Assembly: GCA_937911325.1 (NCBI GenBank)
Contig: CALDSD010000053.1
Coordinates: forward strand, 1-64,000
Direction of reading: 5' to 3'
Length of the DNA stretch: 64,000 bases
Source of the DNA: an uncultured Neomegalonema sp.
GTDB taxonomy: Bacteria > Pseudomonadota > Alphaproteobacteria > Rhodobacterales > Rhodobacteraceae
Position 1 is the first letter of the stretch. Each line of letters starts with the position of its first letter. Below are positions 8,945-17,096 of this stretch, in pieces. The notes below the pieces were generated by a model. The model was not told the origin of the DNA and searched no databases. It saw nothing but the letters and a program-made list of their open reading frames with translations. Made by a program: the position numbers and the translations under genes.

Positions 8945-10456
8945 TCAGTGACGCGCCAAGGCGTGGTGATCCCGAGCGAGGTCCTTAAAGCGGGTGAAGC
9001 GGCTGTCGAACATCAGTTTGATGGTTCCGATGGGCCCATGCCGCTGCTTGCCGATGATGACCTCGGCGAGATTGTGCACCTCGTCCATCTTGTTCTGCCA
9101 TTCCGCGTGCTCCGGGGTGCCTTCGCGGGGTTCAAGACGCCCCACATAGTACTCCTCTCGAAACACGAACATGACCACGTCGGCGTCCTGCTCGATCGAT
9201 CCTGATTCCCTGAGATCCGAAAGCTGAGGCCGTTTGTCTTCCCGGCTCTCCACTTGGCGCGACAGCTGAGAAAGCGCGATGACCGGGATCTTCAACTCTT
9301 TCGCGATCGCCTTGAGACCTTGCGTGATCTCGGAAATCTCCTGCACCCGGTTTTCCGAGCTCTTGGCCGACCCTCGGCATAACTGCAGATAGTCGACGAT
9401 CAGAAGATCCAAGCCGCTTTGACGCTTCAACCGCCGAGCGCGCGCTGCGAGCGCCGCAATCGACAGGGCGGGGGTGTCGTCGATGTAGAGCGGCGCATCC
9501 TGCAGGCGGGCTGCGGCTTCAGCGAATCGGCGGAACTCTTCCTCGTCCATTTCGCCGCGCCGGATCTTCTCGGAAGGAACCTCCGCCTGTTCCGCAAGGA
9601 TACGGGTGGCCAGCTGATCCGATGACATCTCGAGAGAAAAGAAGCCGACCACGCCGCCGTTGGCTGCGCCCGAGCGGGGATCGGCGGCGTCTTGCGCCTT
9701 GAAGGCCGAGGCGACATTGAAGGCGAGGTTCGTCACCAAGGCGGTTTTCCCCATCGAGGGACGCCCCGCGAGGATGATCAGATCCGAGTCGTGCAGACCG
9801 CCCAGCTTCGCGTCCATGTCCATCAGACCGCTGGAAATCCCCATCAGCTGGCCGTCGCGTTGGTAGGCGCGGTTGGCGAGGTCCACCGCCTCGGTCAGAG
9901 CGTGCTTGAACGGCTGGAACCCGCCCTCGGAACGGCCGGTTTCCGCCAGCTTGAACAGCTTTTCTTCCGCCAGAGCGATCTGATCGAGCGCTTGTTTTTC
10001 GGCTGCGGCGTCGAGCGCGTGCAACGTCACTTGTTTGCCGAGATCGGCGAGCTCCCGTCGCAGGGCCAGCTCGTAGATCTCTTCGGCGTACGCCTTCACG
10101 TTGTAGATGGTGATCGCCGAGTTCGCGAGACGCGTGAGATAAGCGGGACCGCCAAGCTCCTGCAGTCCGGGGTCGTTCTCCATCAACGTCTTCAGAGTGA
10201 CCGGCGTGACGAGCTGCTGATTGCTGATCTTACGCAGCGACGTCTCGTAGATCCGCCCGTGCACCGGGTCGAAAAAATGGTCCGGCAGTAAGAAGCTCAG
10301 TCCGTCTGCCGCGTCATTGTCGATCAACAGTGTTCCCAACACGGCTTGTTCAGCATCAATGTTATGGGGAACTGCGGGATCTGCGATGTCTGCGTTCGGT
10401 TTGCGAACGCCATCGCCGCCCGCCGGCGGCAATCCGCCCGACGCTCCGTCGGCCAT
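8945..10456 (-). CDS. dnaB: Replicative DNA helicase DnaB
   Basis: This is the hexameric fork helicase. The 503-aa protein has a glycine-rich N-terminal extension of about 30 residues, then the N-terminal DnaB domain (IDAEQAVLGTLLID). The RecA-like ATPase has Walker A GRPSMGKTAL near residues 225-234, the DLLIVDYLQL Walker B region and the C-terminal SDLRESGSIEQDADVVMF and GKQRHGPIGT motifs. No intein is present. It heads the minus-strand run alr-mlaE-mlaF. Confidence 0.98.
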   Translation of the reverse strand: MADGASGGLPPAGGDGVRKPNADIADPAVPHNIDAEQAVLGTLLIDNDAADGLSFLLPDHFFDPVHGRIYETSLRKISNQQLVTPVTLKTLMENDPGLQELGGPAYLTRLANSAITIYNVKAYAEEIYELALRRELADLGKQVTLHALDAAAEKQALDQIALAEEKLFKLAETGRSEGGFQPFKHALTEAVDLANRAYQRDGQLMGISSGLMDMDAKLGGLHDSDLIILAGRPSMGKTALVTNLAFNVASAFKAQDAADPRSGAANGGVVGFFSLEMSSDQLATRILAEQAEVPSEKIRRGEMDEEEFRRFAEAAARLQDAPLYIDDTPALSIAALAARARRLKRQSGLDLLIVDYLQLCRGSAKSSENRVQEISEITQGLKAIAKELKIPVIALSQLSRQVESREDKRPQLSDLRESGSIEQDADVVMFVFREEYYVGRLEPREGTPEHAEWQNKMDEVHNLAEVIIGKQRHGPIGTIKLMFDSRFTRFKDLARDHHALARH

Positions 10457-10632
10457 GTTTCTCTCCTCTCATCCTCTGGACAGGAGATAAGCGGAAAACA
10501 CAGATGAGTCGCTAGGGTGAAATCGACACAGAAGTCGAGTCGCTCACATAAAACTGACGCTCGTCCAGATCAGAGCCCAAGGCGTCCTCATCCTTGTCCA
10601 CAGGCCGATCAAGGACGAAGCGCCAAAGATAG

Positions 10633-10662
10633 AAAAGCCGCGGGTCTCCCCACGGCTTTTTT
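10633..10662 (-). terminator. Rho-independent terminator of the rpsF-rpsR-rplI operon
   Basis: On the minus strand an 8-bp stem, GCCGTGGG with CCCGCGGC (one G-U pair), encloses a GAGA-type tetraloop and is followed by TTTT. It lies 25 nt after the rplI stop codon and upstream of dnaB. A complementary A-rich flank makes it partly bidirectional. Confidence 0.8.
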
Positions 10663-10686
10663 GATGACTGTAACGTCAGAGGCGAT

Positions 10687-11337
10687 TTAGCGTGCGGCGT
10701 CCTCTGGCGTCTCCGCCGCTTCGCCGTCAGCTTCCGCCGGCTTTTCGCCATCGTCGCTCTCTTGATCGTCGGCGTCCTCGTCGAACTTGCCGACGTCTTC
10801 AAACAACGCAGCCACATCAAGCTCTTCCGCGGCTTCTTCCTCTGCGCGAAGTTCGGCGATGGATTTGCCTTGGGCCTGGATCTCAGCTTCTTCCTGGCTG
10901 CGCGCGACGTTGATCTTGATTGTCGCCGCCACCTCCGGATGGAGCACGACCCGCACATCATGCAGGCCGAGTTCTTTCACCGGACGCTCAAGCACGATCT
11001 GCCGACGATCGACCGAGAACCCGCCTTCCGTCGACGCTTCGGCGATGTCTCTTCCGGTGACCGATCCGTAAAGGTTGCCGGCCTCGGAGGCGGAGCGAAT
11101 GATGACGAACGCCTCGCCATCCAGCTTTTCTGCGACGGCGGCGGCTTCTTTTTTCAGCTCGAGGTTCCGCGCCTCAAGCTGTGCGCGTTCGGTCTCAAAA
11201 CGTGCGAGATTGCCTTTCGTCGCGCGGAGGGCCTTTTGCTGGGGCAGCAAAAAGTTGCGGGCGTAGCCGTCCTTGACGCGGACGACGTCGCCCATCTGGC
11301 CGAGTTTCTCTACTCGTTCGAGCAATACGACTTCCAT
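10687..11337 (-). CDS. rplI: 50S ribosomal protein bL9 with acidic C-terminal extension
   Basis: This 216-aa protein starts with the typical L9 sequence [32 protein letters not shown]. The N-terminal 23S rRNA-binding domain, the long connecting helix and the C-terminal domain cover about the first 155 residues. The last 60 residues are a low-complexity acidic tail rich in Glu, Asp and Ala, as in other alphaproteobacterial L9 proteins. It is the last gene of the rpsF-rpsR-rplI operon and is followed by a terminator. Confidence 0.97.
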   Translation of the reverse strand: MEVVLLERVEKLGQMGDVVRVKDGYARNFLLPQQKALRATKGNLARFETERAQLEARNLELKKEAAAVAEKLDGEAFVIIRSASEAGNLYGSVTGRDIAEASTEGGFSVDRRQIVLERPVKELGLHDVRVVLHPEVAATIKINVARSQEEAEIQAQGKSIAELRAEEEAAEELDVAALFEDVGKFDEDADDQESDDGEKPAEADGEAAETPEDAAR

Positions 11338-11349
11338 CGCTTCAGCTCC

Positions 11350-11583
11350 TTATTTGATCACGTAGGGCAAAAGCGCCAGAAACCGCGCGCGCTTGATCGC
11401 CTGAGCGAGTTCGCGCTGCTTCTTAGCCGACACAGCGGTGATGCGGCTCGGAACGATTTTGCCCCGCTCCGAAATAAAGCGCTGAAGCAGCTTTACGTCT
11501 TTGTAATCGATTTGCGGCGCGTTCTCGCCAGAGAACGGGCATGTCTTCCGGCGTCGGAAAAAGGGTCTGCGGGCAGCGGCCAT
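11350..11583 (-). CDS. rpsR: 30S ribosomal protein bS18
   Basis: This 77-aa basic protein has the S18 core [20 protein letters not shown] and LLPYVIK at the end. It pairs with S6 on the platform of the 30S subunit. It lies 11 nt after rpsF and 12 nt before rplI in a tight operon. Confidence 0.98.
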   Translation of the reverse strand: MAAARRPFFRRRKTCPFSGENAPQIDYKDVKLLQRFISERGKIVPSRITAVSAKKQRELAQAIKRARFLALLPYVIK

Positions 11584-11594
11584 GGTCGGTCTCC

Positions 11595-12068
11595 TTATTC
11601 CTCTGACGCTTCTGGGGCTGGGCGATCCTCTCTTGGACGATCCTCCCTTGGACGATCCTCTCTCGGACGGTCGTCGCGCTCGCGCGGACGATCGTCACGA
11701 TCCCGCGGTCCCCGATCGCGTCCGCCTCGGCGGTCGTCACGGCTCGCCTTGGCGGTCAGGATCGCGCTCTGGCCTTCCTCATGTTCGTCGACGCGGATCG
11801 TCATGAAGCGCATGACATCTTCATGGAGGCGTTCGCGGCGCTCCAGCTCCAGCACTGCGTCGGCTGGCGCATCAAGGCGCAGAAAGCCGTAATGGCCTTT
11901 CCGGTTCTTGTTGATCTTGTAGGCCATCGAGCGAAGGCCCCAGTACTCGGTCCCAACGATCGAGCCGCCTTGTTCGCCCAAAATGCCTTGGAGTTCTTCA
12001 ATCAGGCCTTCCGCCTGCGCCGACGACAGATCCTGCCGGGCGATCACAACATGCTCATAGAGCGGCAT
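11595..12068 (-). CDS. rpsF: 30S ribosomal protein bS6 with repetitive charged tail
   Basis: This 157-aa protein starts [15 protein letters not shown] and has the S6 fold over about residues 1-100, including the [17 protein letters not shown] stretch. The C-terminal 50 residues are a repeat of Arg, Asp, Glu and Pro (units such as DRPRE), encoded by a 15-bp tandem repeat. The start at 12068 is the conserved one; a longer upstream frame to 12266 is leader. It is the first gene of the S6-S18-L9 operon. Confidence 0.96.
   Translation of the reverse strand: MPLYEHVVIARQDLSSAQAEGLIEELQGILGEQGGSIVGTEYWGLRSMAYKINKNRKGHYGFLRLDAPADAVLELERRERLHEDVMRFMTIRVDEHEEGQSAILTAKASRDDRRGGRDRGPRDRDDRPRERDDRPREDRPREDRPREDRPAPEASEE
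11620..11679 (-). repeat. 15-bp tandem repeat inside the rpsF tail
   Basis: There are four consecutive 15-bp units starting at 11620, 11635, 11650 and 11665, of the form GGACGATCCTCTCTT on the plus strand. The first three are near-identical and the fourth has diverged. On the coding strand they give the DRPRE repeat of the S6 C-terminus. The repeat is in frame, so copy-number change would alter tail length without a frameshift. Confidence 0.85.
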
Positions 12069-12168
12069 GCGTATTTCCTTTTGTCTGCGACAAGCTTCGT
12101 GGCGCGAACAGAACATCCCGGGTTCGCGTCTGAGAGGCTGCCGATGTCGTAAGATCCGGGAAGCCGGC

Positions 12169-12197
12169 CTTATGGCGAATCGATGGTGGGAAAGCAA
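12169..12197 (-). promoter_or_regulatory. Putative sigma-70 promoter of rpsF operon
   Basis: On the minus strand a -35-like TTGCTT is followed after exactly 17 nt by a -10-like CATAAG. This would give an rpsF leader of roughly 95 nt. It is a consensus match by eye only. Confidence 0.4.
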
Positions 12198-12282
12198 GCG
12201 GTATCCGCAGCCTCGCCCATGCAAACGCGCGACTGAGCGTTGACAAGCCGGTTGCGCCTCGCCCATGAGCCCCGGACACGTT

Positions 12283-12297
12283 AATTCGTTACGAATT
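12283..12297. promoter_or_regulatory. 15-bp palindrome upstream of fabD, possible operator
   Basis: AATTCGTTACGAATT is a perfect inverted repeat around its central base. It sits 24 nt before the fabD start, in an otherwise GC-rich 250-bp divergent region shared with rpsF. An overlapping TTAC-N7-TTAA resembles a degenerate CtrA box. The position fits an operator for the fab operon, but no regulator is identified. Confidence 0.4.
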
Positions 12298-12320
12298 GGT
12301 TAAAGGGTTAGGAGGGGCTC

Positions 12321-13259
12321 ATGCGAGCATTCGTGTTTCCGGGGCAAGGCAGCCAGGCTGTCGGCATGGGAAAAGAGCTCGCCGAGGCCTATCCGGCCGC
12401 GCGCGCCGTCTTTGACGAGGTCGACGAGGCGCTCGGCGAAAAGCTCTCGTCGCTGATGTGGGACGGACCCGCCGACCAGCTCACCCTGACCGAAAACGCC
12501 CAGCCGGCGCTGATGGCCGTCTCCATCGCAGCCGTTCGCGCCCTCGCGGAAAAAGGTGTGGACGTCGGACAAGCGGCGTCCTTCGTCGCTGGGCACTCTC
12601 TGGGCGAGTACTCGGCGCTCGCAGGCGCGGGCGCTCTGAAGCTGGGCGACGCCGCACGACTGCTGCGGACCCGTGGCCGCGCCATGCAGCAAGCGGTCCC
12701 TGTCGGGGTGGGCGCGATGGCCGCTCTTATCGGCCTGGATCTCGACGCGGCCAGAACCGTCGCGGAGGAAGCCGCGCAGGGGGACGTTTGCGAGGCCGCG
12801 AACGACAACGCCCCGGGTCAGGTCGTCATCTCCGGACATGCGGCCGCGATCGACCGCGCCGTGGTGATCGCGAAGGAGAAGGGCGCGAAACGGGCGATGA
12901 AGCTTCCGGTTTCGGCCCCGTTTCACTGCGCCCTGATGCAGCCAGCGGCCGACGCGATGCGCGACGCGTTGGCGGCGGTTGAGATCACGGCGCCAGTCAC
13001 GCCGATCGTCCCGAATGTGAAGACCTCGGCTGAAAGCGATCCCGAGGAGATCCGACGGCTCCTCGTAGAACAGGTGACCGGTTCTGTGCGGTGGCGTGAA
13101 AGCGTCTCCTGGATGGCGGGGCAGGGCGTGACCGAGCTTGTCGAAATCGGCGCCGGCAAAGTTTTGACGGGTATGGCACGGCGCATCGATCCGAACCTCA
13201 CAGGCCGCGCGATCAACACGCCGGCCGATCTTGACGACCTCGCCGCCGGTCTCGCCTAA
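12321..13259 (+). CDS. fabD: Malonyl-CoA:ACP transacylase
   Basis: This enzyme loads malonate onto ACP for fatty-acid elongation. The 312-aa protein starts with FPGQGSQAVGMGKEL and has the nucleophile elbow GHSLGEYSA (Ser near residue 93), with the catalytic histidine in PFHCALMQPA. An AGGAGG-like ribosome-binding site precedes the ATG. It is the first gene of a plus-strand cluster with fabG, acpP and fabF. Confidence 0.97.
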   Translation: MRAFVFPGQGSQAVGMGKELAEAYPAARAVFDEVDEALGEKLSSLMWDGPADQLTLTENAQPALMAVSIAAVRALAEKGVDVGQAASFVAGHSLGEYSALAGAGALKLGDAARLLRTRGRAMQQAVPVGVGAMAALIGLDLDAARTVAEEAAQGDVCEAANDNAPGQVVISGHAAAIDRAVVIAKEKGAKRAMKLPVSAPFHCALMQPAADAMRDALAAVEITAPVTPIVPNVKTSAESDPEEIRRLLVEQVTGSVRWRESVSWMAGQGVTELVEIGAGKVLTGMARRIDPNLTGRAINTPADLDDLAAGLA

Positions 13260-13287
13260 CGGCCCGCGGCATCGAAAGGAAACTCGA

Positions 13288-14025
13288 ATGTTTGATCTGA
13301 CAGGCAAGTGCGCGCTCATAACCGGAGCCTCCGGCGGCATCGGCGGCGCAATCGCTAAAACTCTGCATGACGCAGGAGCCTCGGTTGGTCTTTCGGGCAC
13401 GCGCCGCGAAGCGCTCGAAGCGGTCGCCGCGCAGCTTGGCGATCGTGCTCACGTGCTCCCGTGCAACCTGTCTGACAGCGCCGCGGTCGACGCTCTGCCG
13501 AAACAAGCGGTTGAGGCGATGGGCTCGGTCGATATCCTGATCAACAACGCGGGGCTCACGCGCGACAACTTGTTCATGCGCATGTCCGACGAAGAGTGGG
13601 ACCAGGTGATCGCGGTGAACCTGACAGCCGCCTTTCGTTTGTCTCGCGGCGTCTTGCGGGGAATGATGAAGGCGCGTTGGGGGCGGATCGTCGGCATCAC
13701 CTCCGTCGTCGGCGCAACGGGAAATCCCGGACAGGGAAACTACGCCGCTTCAAAGGCCGGGATGATCGGCATGTCGAAATCCCTCGCATATGAGGTCGCT
13801 TCGCGGGGCGTCACCGTGAACTGCGTCGCGCCCGGTTTCATCGCCACCGCGATGACCGACGCGCTCACCGAAGACCAGAAAGCTGCGATTGATCAGAAGA
13901 TACCTGCCGGCCGCATGGGAACGCCCGAGGAGATCGCGGCGGCGACGCTGTTTCTCGCTTCGCCAGAGGCGGGCTATGTGACGGGTCACACCGTGCACGT
14001 GAACGGCGGCATGGCCATGCTGTGA
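13288..14025 (+). CDS. fabG: 3-oxoacyl-ACP reductase
   Basis: This NADPH-dependent SDR reduces 3-ketoacyl-ACP. The 245-aa protein has cofactor motif TGASGGIG, NNAG, the SVVGATGNPGQGNYAASKAG active-site region with Ser, Tyr and Lys, and the GFIATAMTDAL motif typical of FabG. The start at 13288 has AGGAAA upstream and gives the standard length. It lies 28 nt after fabD. Confidence 0.96.
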   Translation: MFDLTGKCALITGASGGIGGAIAKTLHDAGASVGLSGTRREALEAVAAQLGDRAHVLPCNLSDSAAVDALPKQAVEAMGSVDILINNAGLTRDNLFMRMSDEEWDQVIAVNLTAAFRLSRGVLRGMMKARWGRIVGITSVVGATGNPGQGNYAASKAGMIGMSKSLAYEVASRGVTVNCVAPGFIATAMTDALTEDQKAAIDQKIPAGRMGTPEEIAAATLFLASPEAGYVTGHTVHVNGGMAML

Positions 14026-14177
14026 CGGGGAGCGCGTTTTTGAGCAATGTTCATTCAGCGCCCGAAGACGCGTTTTTCCTCTTTCAACGTCGGAATTTCC
14101 TGTGATAAGGCGACCGCCATCGAGCTTCGCGGCCACACGGTCGCTAAGGCCAGCCGGTTTGTACAAGGCGGCGCCGC

Positions 14178-14204
14178 AGGGTCAGAGGCCCTATCGATTT
14201 TTTT
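14178..14204 (+). terminator. Possible weak terminator or attenuator between fabG and acpP
   Basis: A short hairpin (AGGGTC with GGCCCT, including a G-T pair) is followed six bases later by seven T residues. It lies about 150 nt after the fabG stop and about 45 nt before acpP, so it could partly separate the two transcripts. The stem is weak. Confidence 0.35.
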
Positions 14205-14247
14205 GTTGGAGAGGGCCTGCGGCCCACACACCCTACGAGGATAGAAC

Positions 14248-14484
14248 ATGAGCGATATCGCTGAGCGCGTTAAGAAGATCGTTGCCGAACATCTCGGCGT
14301 TGAAGAAGCAAAAGTTGTCGAAGGCGCGAGCTTCATTGACGATCTCGGCGCGGACTCGCTCGATACAGTCGAACTGACGATGTCCTTTGAGGAAGAGTTC
14401 GGCGTCGAGATCCCGGACGATGCAGCCGAGAACATTCAAACCGTCGGCGACGCGGTGAAATTCATCACCGAAAAATCGGGCTAA
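14248..14484 (+). CDS. acpP: Acyl carrier protein
   Basis: This 78-aa acidic four-helix carrier has the phosphopantetheine attachment site [10 protein letters not shown]. It carries growing acyl chains for FabD, FabG and FabF around it. A 220-nt gap from fabG suggests an additional promoter for this abundant protein. A strong terminator follows. Confidence 0.98.
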   Translation: MSDIAERVKKIVAEHLGVEEAKVVEGASFIDDLGADSLDTVELTMSFEEEFGVEIPDDAAENIQTVGDAVKFITEKSG

Positions 14485-14511
14485 TCCGCACGTCGATTTC
14501 TGTCTAAAAAG

Positions 14512-14544
14512 GGGAGACGTCGCCGAGCGCGACGTCTCCCTTTT
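14512..14544 (+). terminator. Rho-independent terminator after acpP
   Basis: A perfect 12-bp GC-rich stem (GGGAGACGTCGC with GCGACGTCTCCC) with a 5-nt loop is followed by TTTT. It lies 27 nt after the acpP stop and is the clearest terminator in the window. fabF downstream must therefore have its own promoter or depend on read-through. Confidence 0.92.
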
Positions 14545-14724
14545 GCGTTGTCCGAACCGCTGGTTCAAAGTTGATCAGAAAGGTCTCCGAAGATCAGGCG
14601 CCTTGCAGAGGGCGGCTGCGGCTTATATCGGAACGCAGCAATGCTTCGGAGTTTTGAGTAGTTACAGGTCGCGTCGACCGTGGCGGACGGTGCTGGTCGG
14701 CCTGCAGCACTGGAGGGTTATTAC

Positions 14725-15990
14725 ATGCGGCGTGTCGTCGTAACCGGTCTTGGTCTCGTCACCCCTTTGGCCTGCGGCGTGGAGCCGACCTGGCAGCGCT
14801 TGCTCGCCGGAGACTCCGGTCTGGGCCCAATTTCTGATCAGTTCGAAGCCTCCGATCTGCCGTGCCGGGTCGCCGGGTTCGTCCCGACGCAGGGCAATGC
14901 GGCCTACAACGTCGATGATTGGGTGGAGAAGCGCGAACAGCGGCGCAACGACCCTTTCATAATGTTTGCGCTGACTGCAGCTGAACAGGCTCTGGCGGAT
15001 GCGAAATGGAAGCCCGAAGACGAAGAAGATCGTCTTCGCACGGGGGTTCTGGTGGGCTCAGGCATTGGCGGGCTGCAGCTCATCGAAGAGACGTCGGTGA
15101 CCCTCTACGAAAAAGGGCCGCGCCGGGTTTCTCCTTTCTTCATTCCGGGAAGTCTGATCAACCTTTGCTCAGGTCAGATCTCTATCAAGTACGGTTTCAA
15201 AGGACCAAACCACGCCGTCGTCACGGCGTGTTCGACCGGCGCGCATGCGATCGGCGACGCCTCGCGTCTGATCCGGGACGGCGCAGCTGACGTGATGGTC
15301 GCCGGCGGTGCGGAAGCCGCGATCTGCCGACTTGGGATCGCCGGTTTCGCGGCCTGCAAGGCGCTGTCGACCAATTTCAACGACACGCCTGAAAAAGCCT
15401 CGCGCCCTTATGATCAAGATCGTGATGGGTTTGTGATGGGAGAGGGCGCTGGCGTCCTCGTCCTCGAAGAGCTTGAGCATGCGCGCGCGCGCGGCGCCAA
15501 GATCTACGGCGAAGTTCTCGGATACGGATTGTCGGGCGACGCTCATCACGTGACGTCTCCAGCCCCTGACGGCGACGGCGGATACCGCTCGATGAAAGCA
15601 GCTCTCGCAGACGCGAACCTCGAAGCGTCGGCGGTTGACTACATCAACGCGCATGGCACCTCGACCCCGGCGGGCGACGAAATCGAGCTGCAAGCGGTGA
15701 CCCGCCTGCTCGACAGTTCGGCCTCGAGAGCGTTGATGTCGTCGACCAAGTCATCGATCGGCCACTTGCTCGGCGCGGCGGGCGCCGTTGAGGCGATTTT
15801 CTGTATCCTTGCGCTGCGCGACCAAGTTGCGCCGGCGACGCTGAACTTGGATAATCCGTCGGTCGACGCGGAACTCGATCTCGTGCCGCATGAACCGAAA
15901 AAAGCCGAAATCAAAGTCGCACTATCTAATTCGTTTGGCTTTGGAGGAACCAACGCGTCGGTCGTCATGGGGAAAGCGCCGGCCGTTTAG
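14725..15990 (+). CDS. fabF: 3-oxoacyl-ACP synthase II
   Basis: This condensing enzyme elongates acyl-ACP. The 421-aa protein starts MRRVVVTGLGLVTPLACG and contains the Cys-His-His triad in ACSTGAHAIGDA, NAHGTSTP and SSIGHLLGAAGA. The ATG at 14725 is chosen because GGAGGG lies 7 nt upstream and the first residues fit the family. Confidence 0.97.
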   Translation: MRRVVVTGLGLVTPLACGVEPTWQRLLAGDSGLGPISDQFEASDLPCRVAGFVPTQGNAAYNVDDWVEKREQRRNDPFIMFALTAAEQALADAKWKPEDEEDRLRTGVLVGSGIGGLQLIEETSVTLYEKGPRRVSPFFIPGSLINLCSGQISIKYGFKGPNHAVVTACSTGAHAIGDASRLIRDGAADVMVAGGAEAAICRLGIAGFAACKALSTNFNDTPEKASRPYDQDRDGFVMGEGAGVLVLEELEHARARGAKIYGEVLGYGLSGDAHHVTSPAPDGDGGYRSMKAALADANLEASAVDYINAHGTSTPAGDEIELQAVTRLLDSSASRALMSSTKSSIGHLLGAAGAVEAIFCILALRDQVAPATLNLDNPSVDAELDLVPHEPKKAEIKVALSNSFGFGGTNASVVMGKAPAV

Positions 15991-16052
15991 CGGCAAGCCA
16001 TCGGATGAAGGGATCATGTGATCTCAGTTGAGGCTGAGCCAGGGGAGGTGTG

Positions 16053-17066
16053 ATGAGGGGGTTTTGGTCCAATCTCTTCACGGTTGCGATCGTTTTGGTC
16101 ATCGCTGGCGTGATCGGTTTGAAGTCTCTGGACTCGACCTTCGGGAACCCGGGGCCTCTGGCGGAAGATACGACATTCGTCGTGCCCAGCGGCGCCGGTC
16201 TCGGCCGCATTACTGACGCGCTCCTTGAGGAGGGCGTCATCGACTCAGGTTGGATGTTCACGCTCGCGGCGCGCCGCGCCGGCGTCGCTCAGAGCATGAA
16301 GGCCGGCGAGTACCTGATCCCGGCCGGCGCTTCGATCGAAGACGTCATGGCTCTGATCTCCGAAGGGCGCGCGGTGCAACATCGGGTCACCGTCGCTGAA
16401 GGCCTCACCTCCCGGCAGGTCGTCGAGATCGTCCGCGCCTCTGAGGTTCTCACCGGTGAGATCGCCAACGTGCCGCCCGAGGGCGCGCTGGCTCCGGACA
16501 CCTACTTTGTCCAGCGCGGCGAAACCCGCCAAGCCGTGATCGATCGAATGCTTGTTTCACAGGAAAGGATCCTGGCGGAGGCATGGGCGGCGCGGGCCCC
16601 GGATCTGCCATACGACACTCCGGTCGAGGCGCTCATTCTCGCGTCGATCGTCGAGAAGGAGACGGGGGTCGGGGGCGAGCGCCCAGAAGTCGCCGGCGTT
16701 TTCGTCAACCGGCTCAGGCGCGGAATGCGCCTCCAATCGGATCCGACCATCATTTACGGGATCTCCGGAGGCGAGCCGCTGGTCGACGGCGAAGGAAATC
16801 GGCGCGGCATTCGTCGCTCCGAGATCCGGAAAGAGACCCCCTACAACACCTATACGATTGATGGTCTGCCTCCGACACCGATTGCAAACCCGGGCGTCAG
16901 CGCCATCGAAGCCGTGATGAACCCGGCGGCGACCGAGTATCTGTTCTTTGTCGCGAGCTGCGACTTCGACGGATCTCACGGGTTCTCCAAGACCTTGCGA
17001 GAGCACGAAGCAAAGGTTCGGGAGTGGCGCCGGTGCGAGAACCAGCGCCCCGCCGATGGCGGGTAG
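16053..17066 (+). CDS. mltG: Endolytic murein transglycosylase MltG (YceG-like)
   Basis: MltG cleaves nascent glycan strands at the inner membrane. The 337-aa protein has one N-terminal membrane anchor (about residues 7-25), a LysM-like region and the YceG domain. Catalytic Glu lies in ASIVEKET, followed by LQSDPTIIYG and ETPYNTYTIDGLPPTPI. An AGGGGAGG ribosome-binding site precedes the ATG at 16053. It follows fabF in the common fabF-mltG arrangement. Confidence 0.95.
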   Translation: MRGFWSNLFTVAIVLVIAGVIGLKSLDSTFGNPGPLAEDTTFVVPSGAGLGRITDALLEEGVIDSGWMFTLAARRAGVAQSMKAGEYLIPAGASIEDVMALISEGRAVQHRVTVAEGLTSRQVVEIVRASEVLTGEIANVPPEGALAPDTYFVQRGETRQAVIDRMLVSQERILAEAWAARAPDLPYDTPVEALILASIVEKETGVGGERPEVAGVFVNRLRRGMRLQSDPTIIYGISGGEPLVDGEGNRRGIRRSEIRKETPYNTYTIDGLPPTPIANPGVSAIEAVMNPAATEYLFFVASCDFDGSHGFSKTLREHEAKVREWRRCENQRPADGG

Positions 17067-17096
17067 CCGCATCCGCTAGAACTGCTCCGCCAGTGG

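Noticed and set aside
10330-12152. Long plus-strand ORFs opposite dnaB, rplI and rpsF
   Set aside because: They are antisense shadows caused by high G+C codon bias; the minus-strand frames are clear ribosomal and helicase genes.
14047-14244. A 65-codon plus-strand ORF between fabG and acpP
   Set aside because: It covers what looks like leader and hairpin DNA, has no ribosome-binding site and no recognisable sequence pattern.
14551-14580. GGTTCAAA near 14570 as a tRNA T-loop
   Set aside because: No matching acceptor stem or anticodon arm could be folded around it, and the ATCC following GGTTCAA is missing.
16012-16038. Two short palindromes (GATCATGTGATC and a CTCAG stem) before mltG
   Set aside because: Short stems with no T-run; expected by chance and too weak to call a terminator or operator.
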